DNA from: Phlebotomus papatasi
Taxonomy: Eukaryota > Arthropoda > Insecta > Diptera > Psychodidae
Assembly (NCBI RefSeq): GCF_024763615.1
Contig: NC_077222.1
Location: 109,587,417-109,651,416, forward strand
DNA: 64,000 nucleotides
Direction of reading: 5' to 3'
In this document: piece by piece, positions 1 to 10,969 of the stretch
Position numbering within the stretch: the stretch's first letter is position 1
Layout: each line of letters opens with the position of its first letter
The notes under the pieces: model-generated
Told to the model about the DNA's origin: nothing
The model's database searches: none
Seen by the model: only the letters and a program-made list of their open reading frames with translations
Made by a program: the position numbers and the translations under genes

Positions 1-597
1 ATTATTAGGAAGAAAAATATCTTCTGGGGATTTACGTGTGTGACCGCATATCACAAAAATCGACCACAAAGCGAAAGAGGTAATACCTCAAAGAGAAAAA
101 GCACATCTAAAGAGATCAATGAATCGATCAATTGATCGTTTTAATTTAAAGTTAAATAAATAATAAATTGAATTCAGTTCAAAAAATGTGCATTCGGTCG
201 GGGGATTAGAATAAAACAAAAATCATTTGACCCAATTTCTCTGCGATGACGTTTTTATAATGGCAAAATACCTATGATACTTTGAAATATCGTTATATAT
301 TTTGCTGTATGAATATATTTGTGTTTTGTGTACTCGAGGAGCTAGATAAATTTTAGACCTGCCGTTTGTCCGATTGTAATCACGAAAAGTGCTCTTTTTT
401 CCAAAACGTATACCTCAATGACTGTAATATTTAGTGTCTATGTGCTATGTGCTGAGCAACAATGCGATCGGTTAGTGGTGATCGCGCGCGCCATTAACTG
501 CTGATCGAAGAGCTTTAAGCCAAGGGGCACAGCAAATTCAACAACAAGATACTCTCAATTTTGTAGAACCAGAACAATTGTAGGCCTAATTTTACCA
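1..597. other. AT-rich unannotated stretch
   Basis: I see no coding region, RNA gene or recognisable repeat here. The sequence is AT-rich with short A and T runs. The minus-strand open frame that runs through 515-808 overlaps the repeat that begins near 598 and has no protein-like features. Confidence 0.5.
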
Positions 598-1125
598 CAC
601 AGAAAAAAAATATTTCGGAAAATTGTTTGTGAATATTTGTGAATTCCTTTTGGGGACTTAGGAAATGTTTGTAAATCGTATAACCCACAAACAAGTTCGT
701 AGAAGTTTGTATCTTTTTCACAAACATTGTTCGTAAGATGATCATTTCTTCAGAAGCATTTTTTGTACTTTTACAGACATTTGTTTGTAAGTGTTCGTAA
801 ACACACAAAAAAAATGTTCGTAAAATGTTGTCATTAGTTCACTGAGAGAAAAACGGGGGTGCGATTAACATTTTTTCCTCATAACTTTAACACTTTTTAG
901 GTGTAAAAATATATCAATATTTTTTAATGTTAATTTTACATCTTTTCAAGGGTAAAATTAATATTAAAAAGGGTAACTTTAACCCCTAATACACCTAAAA
1001 AGCATAATATTTACACCGATTTCGGATCAATAGTGCAGGGTAAAATAAAGATTTCCGGAATGTTATTTTAACTTTTCAGATTTTTCTCAGTGTTCGTACA
1101 TTTTTGGTTGTCTGGCAAAACACAA
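598..1125. mobile_element. Foldback MITE, family B, split by a nested MITE
   Basis: The element is rich in GTTTGTAA and GTTCGTAA words present in both orientations, so it can fold on itself. It is related to a second copy at 16951-17160. Its right part is interrupted at 840-1092 by a family A MITE; the GTTCGTA word resumes right after the insertion. Shared blocks with the second copy include AAAATATTTCG, TTCGTA-AAGTTTGTA and AAACATTG. Non-autonomous, no coding capacity. The superfamily cannot be assigned. Confidence 0.65.
840..1092. mobile_element. MITE family A, copy 1 (CACTGAGA ends)
   Basis: A 253-bp element with perfect terminal inverted repeats CACTGAGA / TCTCAGTG. The interior carries repeated TTTAACAC, AGGTGTAAAA and AACCCCTAATACACCT blocks shared with copies at 43324-43505 and 48227-48454. 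GTTC lies on both sides of the ACTGAGA...TCTCAGT core (837-840 and 1092-1095), a possible 4-bp target duplication. It is inserted in a family B foldback element. This copy is the longest of the three. Confidence 0.85.
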
Positions 1126-1434
1126 GAAACTTGGGAATTAAAGGGGACCCCCCTATAAGTTGCCAAAACCATGTTTTTGGGATTGCTGGAAAATGCGTGG
1201 TGCGATTTTTTTCATTTTTGGATATGCTTAGAGATTACACAGGCGGACAATTGCCCTTGTGAAAATACCGTTAAATCATTCCTAATAACGATTTTTCAAG
1301 GTCAAAAATTAAAAAAACGCTAAAATTTTCAGGCGAATTATTCGCCTCAAATCTTAGCTGCGCCCTTGGGCGAATGGGGGATATTTTTGGGCTCGTTGGA
1401 AAGGTCTTGGAATTTTTGACAAAACTGACCCGTT
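1126..1434. other. Unassigned stretch leading into family Z
   Basis: No gene is visible. The segment near 1393-1415 contains, in reverse orientation, a TTCCAAGACCTTTCC block that also occurs near 37018 and 47850, so the region is probably a degenerate part of repeat family Z. The open frame at 1271-1471 has no protein-like features. Confidence 0.4.
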
Positions 1435-1695
1435 TCCAATCGGTTTTGAATCGGTTCATAACCGATAACAAATTTTTACTCGAAATTTAATTATATTAGT
1501 CTTGAATTATTTTGGGCAATGTTTTGAGTGATTTGTAAATCCGCTCAAATCGATTTTGAACCAGTAATGAAACGGTTATGAACCGGTAAGTAATTTTTGT
1601 CTGAAAATCAATTTTATTACTCTGTAAATTATTTTGTGAGATATTTTGAGTGATTCACAAATCGGCTTAAATCGGTTGAGAACCGGTAAATGGTA
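1435..1695 (+). repeat. Family Z, two tandem units of about 122 bp
   Basis: Two diverged tandem units. The block TTTTGAGTGATT recurs at 1522 and 1644, giving a period of 122 bp. Each unit also carries CGGTT-ATGAACCGGTAA words that are themselves near-palindromic (AACCGGTT core). A related segment lies at 47690-47835. Origin unknown; it could be part of a larger transposon. Confidence 0.6.
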
Positions 1696-2199
1696 AATGA
1701 TGCGAAAGTATTTTTTATTGATACCATCTAAGTCACGAGTGCGAGCACTTCGCAAAGCTACTTCACAACTTCAAATGTTTTCGTTATGACGAAAACATTC
1801 AGTCGTACCCTCTTTTTTCACAGTATTCTGCTAGAGGGACCACCAAGAACCGTAAATTGATATCTTCTATCGTTTGGTTTCTAAGCCTAACTAAGATTTA
1901 TTACAAAATGTATTTGATGACTGTATTTCTCTAATTCATTATTATTTGGAATCGCAACAGTCAGGTTGAGTATTTTTTTCAAATAAATTTAACCACGATT
2001 CGATCTGTTAATACGACCATATCTTTTAAATGTAATCCTAAAATATCGATGCCAAAGAACAACTCGGTCTTAGGCTAGATATAAAAAAAACCATACAACT
2101 AAAGAACCATAAACCATAAATTAAAAAACCATAAAACAAAAAAAACTGTTTTTTTATGGGTAAGACGGGAAGGGACTGAAAAATCTCTACATAATCCGG
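1696..2199. other. No gene recognised
   Basis: AT-rich sequence with a small patch of repeated ACCATAAA words around 2090-2140. I see no coding segment, RNA gene or transposon end. Confidence 0.4.
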
Positions 2200-2905
2200 T
2201 CATAATCTGAGTTTTCCAAGATCGCAGATCGTTTTCGAAAGCCAAAAAATCATTTTTGTTTCTCGTTTCGTCCGCGTGGTGGCTGAACTATTTTCTATTT
2301 GAATTTCGAAATATATTGAGTGTCAAAATGTGTCGATCTTCACCTTATTGTCGTGAAATTTTAAACAATGACGCTCATAATATACTTGTCGCAATATGAA
2401 ATCCCTTCACAATATCTGACTTACTACTTTCAGCGAATTTTTAAAATCAAATTTCAAAATTATGTTTAAATTTTTCGGACATTAACGACATTTTGTGAAA
2501 GCAAAATTATCATTCATAAGTAGATCTTGAAAAATTCGAAGATCTTATTTGAAAAGCCAAAAGAGAGATATTTTTACTTCTTGATACTTTCGCAAGGTGG
2601 CTGAAGTACATCCTGTTCGAATTTCGAAGTGCTCAAATGTCAAAATGTGTTGGCCTTCACTTTGTTGTGAGGAAAAACAGAAAGCAACGACATTTATTGC
2701 TTCTGTTCTATTATTCAATCACTCCATAATCACATAGTAAGTCTTTTGCGACCTTTTAGTGCAATATTTCATACATTTTTCCCACCTTGTTCGAAAATTA
2801 GTATGAAAATTCGAAATAATGTTTGAATTTTTCGAACATCAACGACATTTTGTGCAAACAGAGTGACATTTACCTTTTAGCAGAGACACAAATTTGGGAA
2901 TCAGA
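2200..2905 (+). repeat. Family W, tandem dimer of about 318-bp subunits
   Basis: Two tandem diverged subunits. TGTCAAAATG recurs at 2321 and 2639, a period of 318. Diagnostic blocks in order are GAAGATCTTATTTG, ACTTCTTGATACTTTCGC, GGTGGCTGAAGTA, CGAATTTCGAAGTGCTC and ATCAACGACATTTTGTGC. The same dimer layout occurs at 60000-60790, and inverted or palindromic forms occur at 10970-11560 and 12650-13670. Non-coding. The superfamily is not known. Confidence 0.75.
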
Positions 2906-4768
2906 CTCCGGCAGTTGGTTAGCACTTACCTGTAAATAAAATTGTAATATTAAAAAGTTATAGAATTATAAATATTTTAATGAATAGATTTTTAATATGA
3001 AAAGAAATGTGAATTAAAATCACGCATAATGAATCAATATTCCAGTAAAAAGACATTTAAATGAAACATTCCTTTAGCATTGTCCATCCATTGAGATTTT
3101 AGTGGCACAATTCCAAGTAGGGTGATCAGAAAAAAAAAGAATTAGATCTTTAGGAAAATGCAATTCATTCAGCAATAATACAATTGAAAGTTGAGGGTGT
3201 GAAGATTACCTTTTCTTTTTTCTTAATCGTAAGTTCAGAAGAAGAAGAACATGTTCGAATAAAAAAGTTAGTTTCCTCGAAATGTGCGATTGTGATCTTT
3301 CAAAATGAAATTTATACTTTTTGATTTGATTTTAGCACTTTACACAACCAATAGAAGATAATAACATGGATGGTTATCTAAAAGCAACAAATCTTTTACT
3401 TTATGAAAATGCCCAGACCACAAAAGAATACAAGCAATTGTATTGGGGGAACCAAAAGAGAGCCAAGATAAATGTCGATCGATTATTGCTATTTATATTG
3501 TTAGACAGAAGAGACGCCAGAGATTTGAGGAGGATAAAATAATGTGCGACTGTGAGCTAGAAAGAGATAATCAAATTGAATATAAATTAAATCTAACGTA
3601 TTATTTCATCTAAAGACAAGTGGGGGACGTTTGGAAAATCGAAGAGCTATATACTATGAATTGATCATCGAAGAGACGTGATCCGGTTTTATATATTTAT
3701 CGATTTACGATTAAGATCGAATACATTAAGAGATCAATAAATCAAAACGATGCGATTCAGAAGTGGTTTTATGTCACACACCATCGTCATTTAATTGTTA
3801 GCAATCGACCCTAGTGATCTTGGGATTTCTGTGCGGAGGATGAAAAGGAGGCTGTGCATTAGATGTCATTTATCGTTGATACCATGCCGACTGACTATTC
3901 ATCCATTCCATGAATTATTTCACTCCATTTTTAGCCATTCTTTATTATCTGATATCACAGCTTTTGTGATTCTACAGGTCAATAAACCTTCTACGATCGA
4001 ATTGATTTTAGATTCTTGGACCTCTTAAGTATCCGTTCCTTAATTTCGCGAAAACTGATCAATCGGTTAATTAACAATAGGTTCGCCAAATTGTAACAAA
4101 AATAAAATTTGAAATAAACCACAAAATCGAATTTGCAACAAAAGAATCACCGTTCCCATAAGCTATACCAAGCATATCACTTGTACACTTTGCAGATGTT
4201 TATGTAACACCGTGCCATGCACCTCAAAGGCACTCCTAACTGACCTCGAACAGAAACACCGCAATAATGATTTATGTGATGACAACGATTCGATTTCTTC
4301 GTCTGATCATTCCTTAATTTTTCCCTAGTGATGCTCTAGAATTCATCTCAAGACTCTCTCTATCCTGCTCTCTCAGTATTATGGAAATTCTACTGATGTT
4401 TTCACCTCGTGCTATTGTAAGTGAGACTCGTGTATGGTGAAAACGGACGTCGCATGATGGCGTGATCTGAGAATAGATTTGGTGCTTCAATAAGAATTCC
4501 AATTGCACAATAATCTTCGTGTTGCATTTTGCAAAATACGAGAAGCTCTCCTTCTATTTCTTCGGCATTGCAGGTCAAATTTGGAAAAAATTCTTTAACG
4601 AACATTTGCTATTTGTAGGAAATACAAATATTTTAATTATTTTATACCAAAATTAACCGGAGAATACTGATACGAAGGATGAGTCAAATCCTTAATGAAT
4701 AATCGTTCGGCCGACCAGTCTTACGAGCTTAATAACTCGGAATCCCAAGTTACGGGAAGGGTTTAATC
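2906..4768. other. Mostly unique sequence, no gene recognised
   Basis: No convincing open frame, RNA gene or element end is visible. The 77-codon plus-strand frame at 3795-4028 and the two overlapping minus-strand frames at 4314-4605 are short and show no domain, signal peptide or codon-use signal that I can recognise. Confidence 0.4.
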
Positions 4769-4897
4769 CAGAGGTGTGCAAGAACCGTTGGAAACCGAAT
4801 AAACGTCAAAATAAGTTTGTTTTGGTAACGTTTTGACCATTGACGTACATGTTTCATTTGACGTTTATTCGGTTTCAACGGTTCTTGCACGCCTCTG
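4769..4897. mobile_element. hAT-type MITE, family E, copy 1
   Basis: A 129-bp near-palindromic element starting CAGAGGTGTGCAAG and ending CTTGCACGCCTCTG, flanked by a perfect 8-bp duplication GTTTAATC (4761-4768 and 4898-4905). CAGRGG-type ends plus 8-bp duplications are characteristic of the hAT superfamily. The arms hold GACGTTTATTCGGTTTC and its complement. Copies lie at 16824 and 62949. Too short to code. It sits at the edge of a family X repeat. Confidence 0.93.
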
Positions 4898-4905
4898 GTT
4901 TAATC

Positions 4906-5040
4906 CTTCGCACACAATCTGGCTTCGAATACTTCATATTGTTCCCATATTCCTTTAATGAATCTGACCTAATGGCCATATATTTTGATAGCTAATTAAA
5001 GGAATATGAGAAAAACATGACGTGTTCCGTGTCTCCGCAG
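4906..5040 (+). repeat. Family X repeat, copy 1
   Basis: Resembles 22608-22790: both carry TCGCACACA, TGGCTTCGAA, CATATTCCTTTAATGAAT and TGACCTAAT followed by TTGATAGCTA. The CATATTCCTTTAAT block recurs in inverted form near 4996, suggesting a small foldback element. The hAT MITE just upstream inserted at its left side. Confidence 0.6.
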
Positions 5041-5734
5041 ATAGAAGGAGTAGTGAGCGGCCGACGGAATATTACGAAGGCGCATACGAATCGACTTTCT
5101 CAGTCGGCCTTCACCAGTGAAGCTGGGAGGAAGCCGGATTCGTGAGCTCTCGAGGAAGAGCAATAGATGCTCTATTCCGGGAGTCTACGATGAAGGGACG
5201 CTCCAGCATGTTCCGGTGTTAGGTCTGTTGCCTTCTTGCTACAATATGACCCACGCTAGGTGTGCCTTTACTCGAAAAACCAATTTGAATAACACAAAAC
5301 CTCAATTATCTCTATTCCATCTTAACCGATTTTGATGATTGGTTTGGCATAATTGTAGAAGGCATTCACTTCTGCATTTTGTTCACTTTATTACCACTCA
5401 AATTACCCCATCTGTCCGATTCTGTTGTGTTAGTGTGACAAAAAAAATGATTTCTTGCCATTAATGTTCTCTAAGAACGAAAGTGTCGATATGACCGCTT
5501 GTTAACCGAATCTGATTATGAACTGAGAAAAAGAATAAAGAGGACCACGAAAAAGTACAACCTAGACTCTAGACTTGAGTACTTCTTCGTCGATTTTTCT
5601 TATTGCCTATCTGAAACAGAGAGAAAATCTCAAAGTTCAAGATCAGATTCAGTTCACAATTAACGTATTATACCATACAAAAGGTGTAAAAGGACGGTCT
5701 CACAAAATTCAGCAATACTCTGACATGGGGAAGT
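5041..5734. other. No gene; contains a family O fragment
   Basis: The stretch 5545-5650 resembles the reverse of the family O element at 46142 (TACTTCTTCGTCG, TCTGAAACAG, AAAATCTCAAAGTTC). The 72-codon plus-strand frame at 5117-5335 has no recognisable domain. Confidence 0.4.
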
Positions 5735-6365
5735 GCTCATAATTTGGGAAAGCTTGTAATTTTGGACACTTTGAGGGTAGTTTTGGACACCAAAAATAAA
5801 TTGATTCAAATTATGGAATTTTCTTCCAATATTTATGGAATAATGTATTCTATCTAAATATGTATTCATTGGATATTGTGTTAATTCACGTTAATAGTGA
5901 TTTAAATTTCATTTTTTGTGTGAAAAATGGTCAATTTTGTCAGACATTCACCGAGTGAGGTGATGCCTGCTCTAGTAAAATACATTTTAGGCAGATGTCT
6001 TTTATTCTCGAAATTTTGTAAAAATTTAATATTCGTGATGTTTATGTTGTAGAAATACCAGAAGAAACAAAGGATCATCATTGCTACGAAAGAGATACAA
6101 TGCAAAAAGCGTTAAAAGAGTCCCGGAAAGGCAAAGAAATTCATGAATCCACGTGTGTTTGGAATGTCGAAGTCAACTGTATTAAATGAATTATATGGAA
6201 CGTTTCCTGGATCTTTAGAATACTAAACCTTCTCATACACAGAAAGAGAACTTGGAAAGTTAGCGGTTTGAAATCGATAATAATAGGTTTCCTAATGAGG
6301 TGGATTGGCTGTACAAAATTACAAACAAAGTGTTCAAAATTACAAACAAAGTGTCCAAAATTGCA
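5735..6365. mobile_element. Possible foldback element with AATTTTGGACAC arms
   Basis: The left arm near 5755-5792 has TGTAATTTTGGACACTTTG and TTTTGGACACC. The right arm near 6313-6366 has these words in reverse complement, as short 21-bp tandem units ending GTGTCCAAAATTGCAG. The interior has no coding signal. The true ends were not found. Confidence 0.4.
6315..6365 (+). repeat. Short tandem repeat, 21-bp unit
   Basis: About two and a half copies of a unit containing CAAAATTACAAACAAAGTG, the last diverged. It forms the right arm of the possible foldback element at 5735-6365. Confidence 0.6.
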
Positions 6366-6949
6366 GTCAGATTCGTCTCTGGATATTTATTTATTTTTAA
6401 GCGTATTAAGATTAATTTAAGAACAAGAAAAGAAGATTAATTGCTTTCCAAGATTTCAAACAACACTTCTTCAACAGAAGTAAAAAAATGATTTTGTATT
6501 TAAAATATCGTACTTCAAATTTAGAATATTAATGCTTATATGCACTCTGTTCCAAAGTATGAGCATTTCCTTCTAATCATAGTTTGTCAAATTGACATAA
6601 GGAGCGGTGATGAAAAAATATGTTGTACAAAAGATAAATTGAATTATGGTGCTATTCCATTGAAAAATGTCTTTTTTTTAACACTTTACTGTTCTCAAGT
6701 ACTTCTGCATTATCGACTTTTTGTGTTGGTTACTGACTCGACTGTTTTCACCAGTTCTTGCCGTGTACTAATACCAGCACATATTTGTGACAGAAACCAA
6801 AATAAAGAAGCGCTCCAGAACAGTAAAGTACTACAAAAATTGTTCATTTTTCATTGGAATAGAACCATTATCTCAACTCCAGAGTAACAGATAAAATTAA
6901 GTTCTTTGGTAAAATGATAGGGGACATTCTGGTCTACATTTTACCCATA
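6366..6949. other. No gene; small foldback and family Q fragment
   Basis: ACTTTACTGTTCT near 6685 and AGAACAGTAAAGT near 6819 form a small inverted repeat, and related sequence occurs near 48735-48800. The 115-codon plus-strand frame at 6540-6887 crosses this inverted repeat, so I do not treat it as a gene. The last 40 bases resemble family Q (CATTCTGGTCTACATTT, also at 28460 and 57416). Confidence 0.4.
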
Positions 6950-7154
6950 GGGGCGACATCGGGGCAGATGATATTTTTCAATGCATAAAATTTGTGAAAA
7001 ACGTGTTAGAAGCAGACTGATAAATATTTTATTGAATAAGTTAGGGAGGTAAATAATTAGATTAATTAGCATTTTGCACAATATTCTTTTTAAGCGAAAC
7101 TCTAACACTCCACTGTATAATTCTACCCCTGACTAATTCTGCCCCGGTCACCCC
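6950..7154. mobile_element. TA-flanked MITE, GGGGYGAC ends
   Basis: A 205-bp element with inverted ends GGGGCGACATCGGGGCAGA / TCTGCCCCGGTCACCCC, flanked by TA on both sides (6948-6949, 7155-7156). A TA duplication fits the Tc1/mariner type but other superfamilies also use it. It appears to have inserted into family Q sequence. Non-coding. Confidence 0.75.
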
Positions 7155-7156
7155 TA

Positions 7157-9315
7157 AATTTTCCATTTATTTTACGAGTTTGACTGGAAATTATTGTATT
7201 ACGAAAACTCCCGCTCTAAATTAGATCCACATTCACGTTAAGAATCTCATCTACAATAAGTTGATCTAGGTTTAGTATTAGTTTGTTCAATATGGGAATG
7301 CATAATGCCTAGAAGACTCCTTTTACTTTGAACGTTTCAATTTTAATTGTAAATTGTAAATTTTATAAGAGTGTTGTAATAGTTATATTAGGTTTTTTGA
7401 TTAGAATTCAAGCAGTCAATTAATATATTTTCTAATGGTTATTACCAGCCATTAAAATTTGATGAAGACTTTAATTTGTCATCAAAAAGCTTTTGCTCTG
7501 TGAGACTTTTCTTGCCTTTCGGTATGGACTTTTATATAGATTATGGTTGTGATGAAAATACTTGGCAATATGGGGAGATGGAGTAGTGCATATACTTGGA
7601 AAAATGCAAAAAGATATAACTGCTTACAAATATTATAGCACGCTGGTTGGCAAAGAAATGGACGTTTTACTTAAAATGGGTTGTATAATATGCAATCTCT
7701 AACAAAGTATTGAAGTGCAGGTGTATGGCCTTATTTTATATGCATGTAGCGAGATTTGTATAAAATATATATTCGATTTTCAAAACCACCTAAAGTCTTG
7801 AAGCATTCGTAGAAGTGGTCTCGTGTGATCTCTTTTTGCATCTCCCTGGTTTCCCTCTTGCTTCAATTTACCAAGATATCCATTTGCCGTATCTCTTTTA
7901 GATCAATTTATTGCTGAATAACTATTATACGAAATTCATTTTTTTTTCAAAAATACTTATTATATAAAAAAAAATCAATGGGGTTTAATTGAGGTACTAA
8001 AAAGCCCCTTCTTGAACTGCATTGAAATCCAATCCTAACCCAACTATATAGTGTCTGTTGTAAGTTTTAGTGTTTCTTTAGTGAATGCATTTGTGGTGAA
8101 CATAAAATTTCCACGTGCAATTGAGAGAAAATTTGCCGTATATATACATTCCATTTAAAATTCATCCGAAAAAAAAAGAAGCATATAGGGGACAGATTTT
8201 GGCGGCAAATATCCATCGAGAGAGCTAACGTAACACAAAATAAATGTGCAGATGATTCCACAACTAATTTATGGTTATTTTTATTGTATTAAAGTGAAAA
8301 AAGGAGAATAATAAAAAAGACTTTTTCGTAAATATAAATTTTTACTTAATCACTTTTTTTTCTCTCTCTGATATGTAAGAAGCTGGACAAACCGATAAGA
8401 CTTTATACTCTCAAGTTGATCTGAGTCAGGAGTTTCACTTCAAATTTCACCATTATTGCCTTCACCACAAGTATTGGCTATTAACTTAATTTTCTTATCC
8501 CAGTCCCAGGCTATGAAGTTGTTTTAAACCCTACTCGTACTTGCAGTATATTTATAGCATTTCCTATTTACGTATCCCTCATACCTTTAATTGCTTCCTT
8601 GGAGACACAGAAAGCCTCCAGAGACATTTATTGACGATCATTTTACGTGTGTGTACAAATAAATTCGTAACTTCAAGTCTCATGTTATTTCTTATGTTTT
8701 CTTTTCTGTTTTGAAAAAAAAACTCAGTTGGTAAATGCTTCTTCAGCTCCAACTCCTCTCTGTTGGTATCTCACTCAATGTTGATTCGTTAATTCGTGGA
8801 CATAATGGATGCCTTTTTTGCTCACCAATCAACTGAGTGGGAATTTTTGCTCCAAATTTCTCACATGAGACTTGTTAATTGCAATTTTTGGTCAATAATT
8901 GCACCAATTTGGGTGAGCTTAATGATCCGCGAAAGCACCAAAAAAAAATCCGTAAGATTTACAGACATGTCGCATTTTTTACTCTACCACGGAAATTGTA
9001 TTTCACACAATTTCGAAAATTTGTCTCTGCAAAGTTTCTTTTTTGTGATCTAGTGCCAAATCTCTATGCTATCGTAGGAGAAGGTGGGGAAGTTTCATGC
9101 ATGAAGCGGATATATTCTGTGATCAGTATATTTTAATAACTGCTACAATTCTGCCTTACTAATGAGCCTTTGATGAACTTGAAATGAGCATAATTGGTCA
9201 AGCTTTTTTGATCAAATTTGAATTTTGACTCAAATAGTTTCATTATAGATGGCGCTGATGTAGAGAAATTGTTTTCTACTTGTCAAACGACTTGAAGTTG
9301 AAGAAGAATTGAGTT
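7157..9315. other. Unique AT-rich stretch, no gene recognised
   Basis: No RNA gene or clear element end was found. Overlapping open frames of 85 codons at 8796-9136 lie in two different plus frames and look like chance. A few poly-A and poly-T runs are present. Confidence 0.4.
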
Positions 9316-9462
9316 TAAAGGCCTCTACACATTGGGAGCAATTTTTGTCAAAAATTACATTTTTGACAGAATTTTGACGTTTCTGTCTACAGCATTGCAG
9401 CCAATTTCCTTCAAAAAAGCAATTTTTGACGAAAATTGTGCTCAATGTGTAGACACCTTAAG
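9316..9462. mobile_element. MITE family D, copy 1
   Basis: Near-palindromic element with ends AAGGCCTCTACACATTGGG and CTCAATGTGTAGACACCTT, and GAGCAATTTTTGTCAAAAATT arms that reappear inverted as AATTTTTGACGAAAATTG. TTAA-like sequence lies at both outer edges. Copies lie at 40261-40369 and 53713-53862. The open frames at 9230-9559 only reflect the palindrome. Confidence 0.85.
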
Positions 9463-9547
9463 AGAGTGCCTTAGTTACTTGGCATTCTCGCCGATATTTT
9501 TATCAAGGAGCGTCTCTCAGTCAACAAAGACCAAAAACTACATAATT

Positions 9548-9611
9548 AGGGTAAAATGAGGTAATTTGGAACCATTTACAATTTGGGACATTTGAGATTT
9601 TCTCACGGTTT
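9548..9611 (+). repeat. Family O left-end fragment
   Basis: AGGGTAAAATGAGGTAATTTGGAAC followed by TTTGAGATTTTCTCAC matches the left part of the complete family O copies at 17249 and 46142. The fragment stops where the F1 foldback element starts, so F1 probably inserted here or broke the copy. Confidence 0.6.
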
Positions 9612-9617
9612 TACGGC

Positions 9618-10184
9618 GTTATCACACTTGCACATTAAAATTTTAATGTGATTCACATTAATTGTCGTTTGTGAGCGTCCAAATATGTTATTTGTGTCTT
9701 TGAGTCACTTAATATTTGGGGTTTTTCTATTTATTGATAAAGAAGTGGACTTGGCCTGCAAAAATAAGTTTAAACTTACCTAAAGCATAAATATTTTTCA
9801 CATTAAAAAATTAAAGAGAAAATCGCATTAATTTTTCGCATTAATGCTATAAATCAATTTATATCAAATTTTGCGGGCCAAGTCTACCTTTTTATCAACA
9901 AATATGAAGTGTAGTGTGCGACGGTTGGTGGAAAACTCTCTTTATTTTTCACTCTTCATACAATATTTAACATAATTATAAAGCCAAATACATTCATATA
10001 AAATTTTGGTCAGCAATTTCTCTAGTTCTTCTTTTAACTTAAAAGACTCTTATGTTAAGGTTCACTACAAATAGATCAAATTTTGAAAATAAAATGATTC
10101 AAACACACAAATTACACATTTGGACTCTCACCAGCGACAATTAATGTGAATCATATTAAAATTTTAATGTGCAAGTGTGATAAC
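9618..10184. mobile_element. Foldback element F1, GTTATCACAC ends
   Basis: A 567-bp element whose first and last ~50 bases are inverted copies: GTTATCACACTTGCAC at the left and GTGCAAGTGTGATAAC at the right, including an ATTAAAATTTTAAT palindrome in each arm. Inner arms pair a second time: TTATTGATAAAGAAGTGGAC with GTCTACCTTTTTATCAA. No coding capacity. It shares inner words with F2, which follows 11 bp later. Confidence 0.85.
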
Positions 10185-10195
10185 ACAGTTACGGT

Positions 10196-10951
10196 GCTAT
10201 CACACTAGGATTTTCACAATTTAAATTTAAATTCAATTGCGCCAATTGAGCATTATAAGATTTCTAGAATTTACTTGAAAATTCTCACAGCCAGGACACA
10301 TTTTGCAAGAAATTTGCACAATTTTAAGTAGTGCCGCGAGATTTTTAATTGTGAATGACTCCGGAAGATGTGTGATAGTACTTTAAATGTCTTATAAGTC
10401 ACTTATCTGTTATTTAGAAGGATCTCCAAAGCCAGAAGTAAGATTTGTAGGGTAAGAGCTAATGAAGTGACTCTCATACATCTTGTTGAAAATCTGTGTG
10501 AAGTCATATAAACAGGAGATTTCTTGACACAATAATGACATTGGAGGAAATTAGCAAATTACTCCCGATACTGATGCTTCACTCGCGTACAAATTTATCA
10601 CTAAATTACTGTACTTATCTTATTTTTTGGCCACAAATAATAATTATTACGAGTAAATAAATTTAATAAGAACAATTTGGTTCAAAAGACTACTTGTTTA
10701 ACTGCAATAAAATTGAAATTAATGAGCAATTTTAGCATTTTAATTTGCTGAATTCAAATTTAATTGAGCAACCACATTTATACTATTTTAGCATGTTTAA
10801 ACATGTTTTGGTGGGCCAAGTATTAGTTTATATCAATAAATGAGCGAAAATGTATAAATTCAAATGATTTTTAATGCAAAATAATGCATAGGAACAATTC
10901 ATCTGAAAATTAAATTGAATTTACAAATTGAAAAAATCCTAGTGTGATAGC
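10196..10951. mobile_element. Foldback element F2, GCTATCACAC ends
   Basis: A 756-bp element with ends GCTATCACACTAGGATTTT and AAAAAATCCTAGTGTGATAGC. The arms carry AATTTAAATTTAAATTCAATT and its inverse. The interior holds GGGCCAAGTATTAGTTTATATCAATAAATG, also seen in F1, so F1 and F2 are sister families sharing ATCACAC termini. No coding frame. Confidence 0.8.
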
Positions 10952-10969
10952 TGTCTTGGCTAAAAGGTA

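Noticed and set aside
6540..6887. 115-codon plus-strand frame
   Set aside because: It runs through a small inverted repeat and shares sequence with 48.7 kb, so it is repeat-derived.
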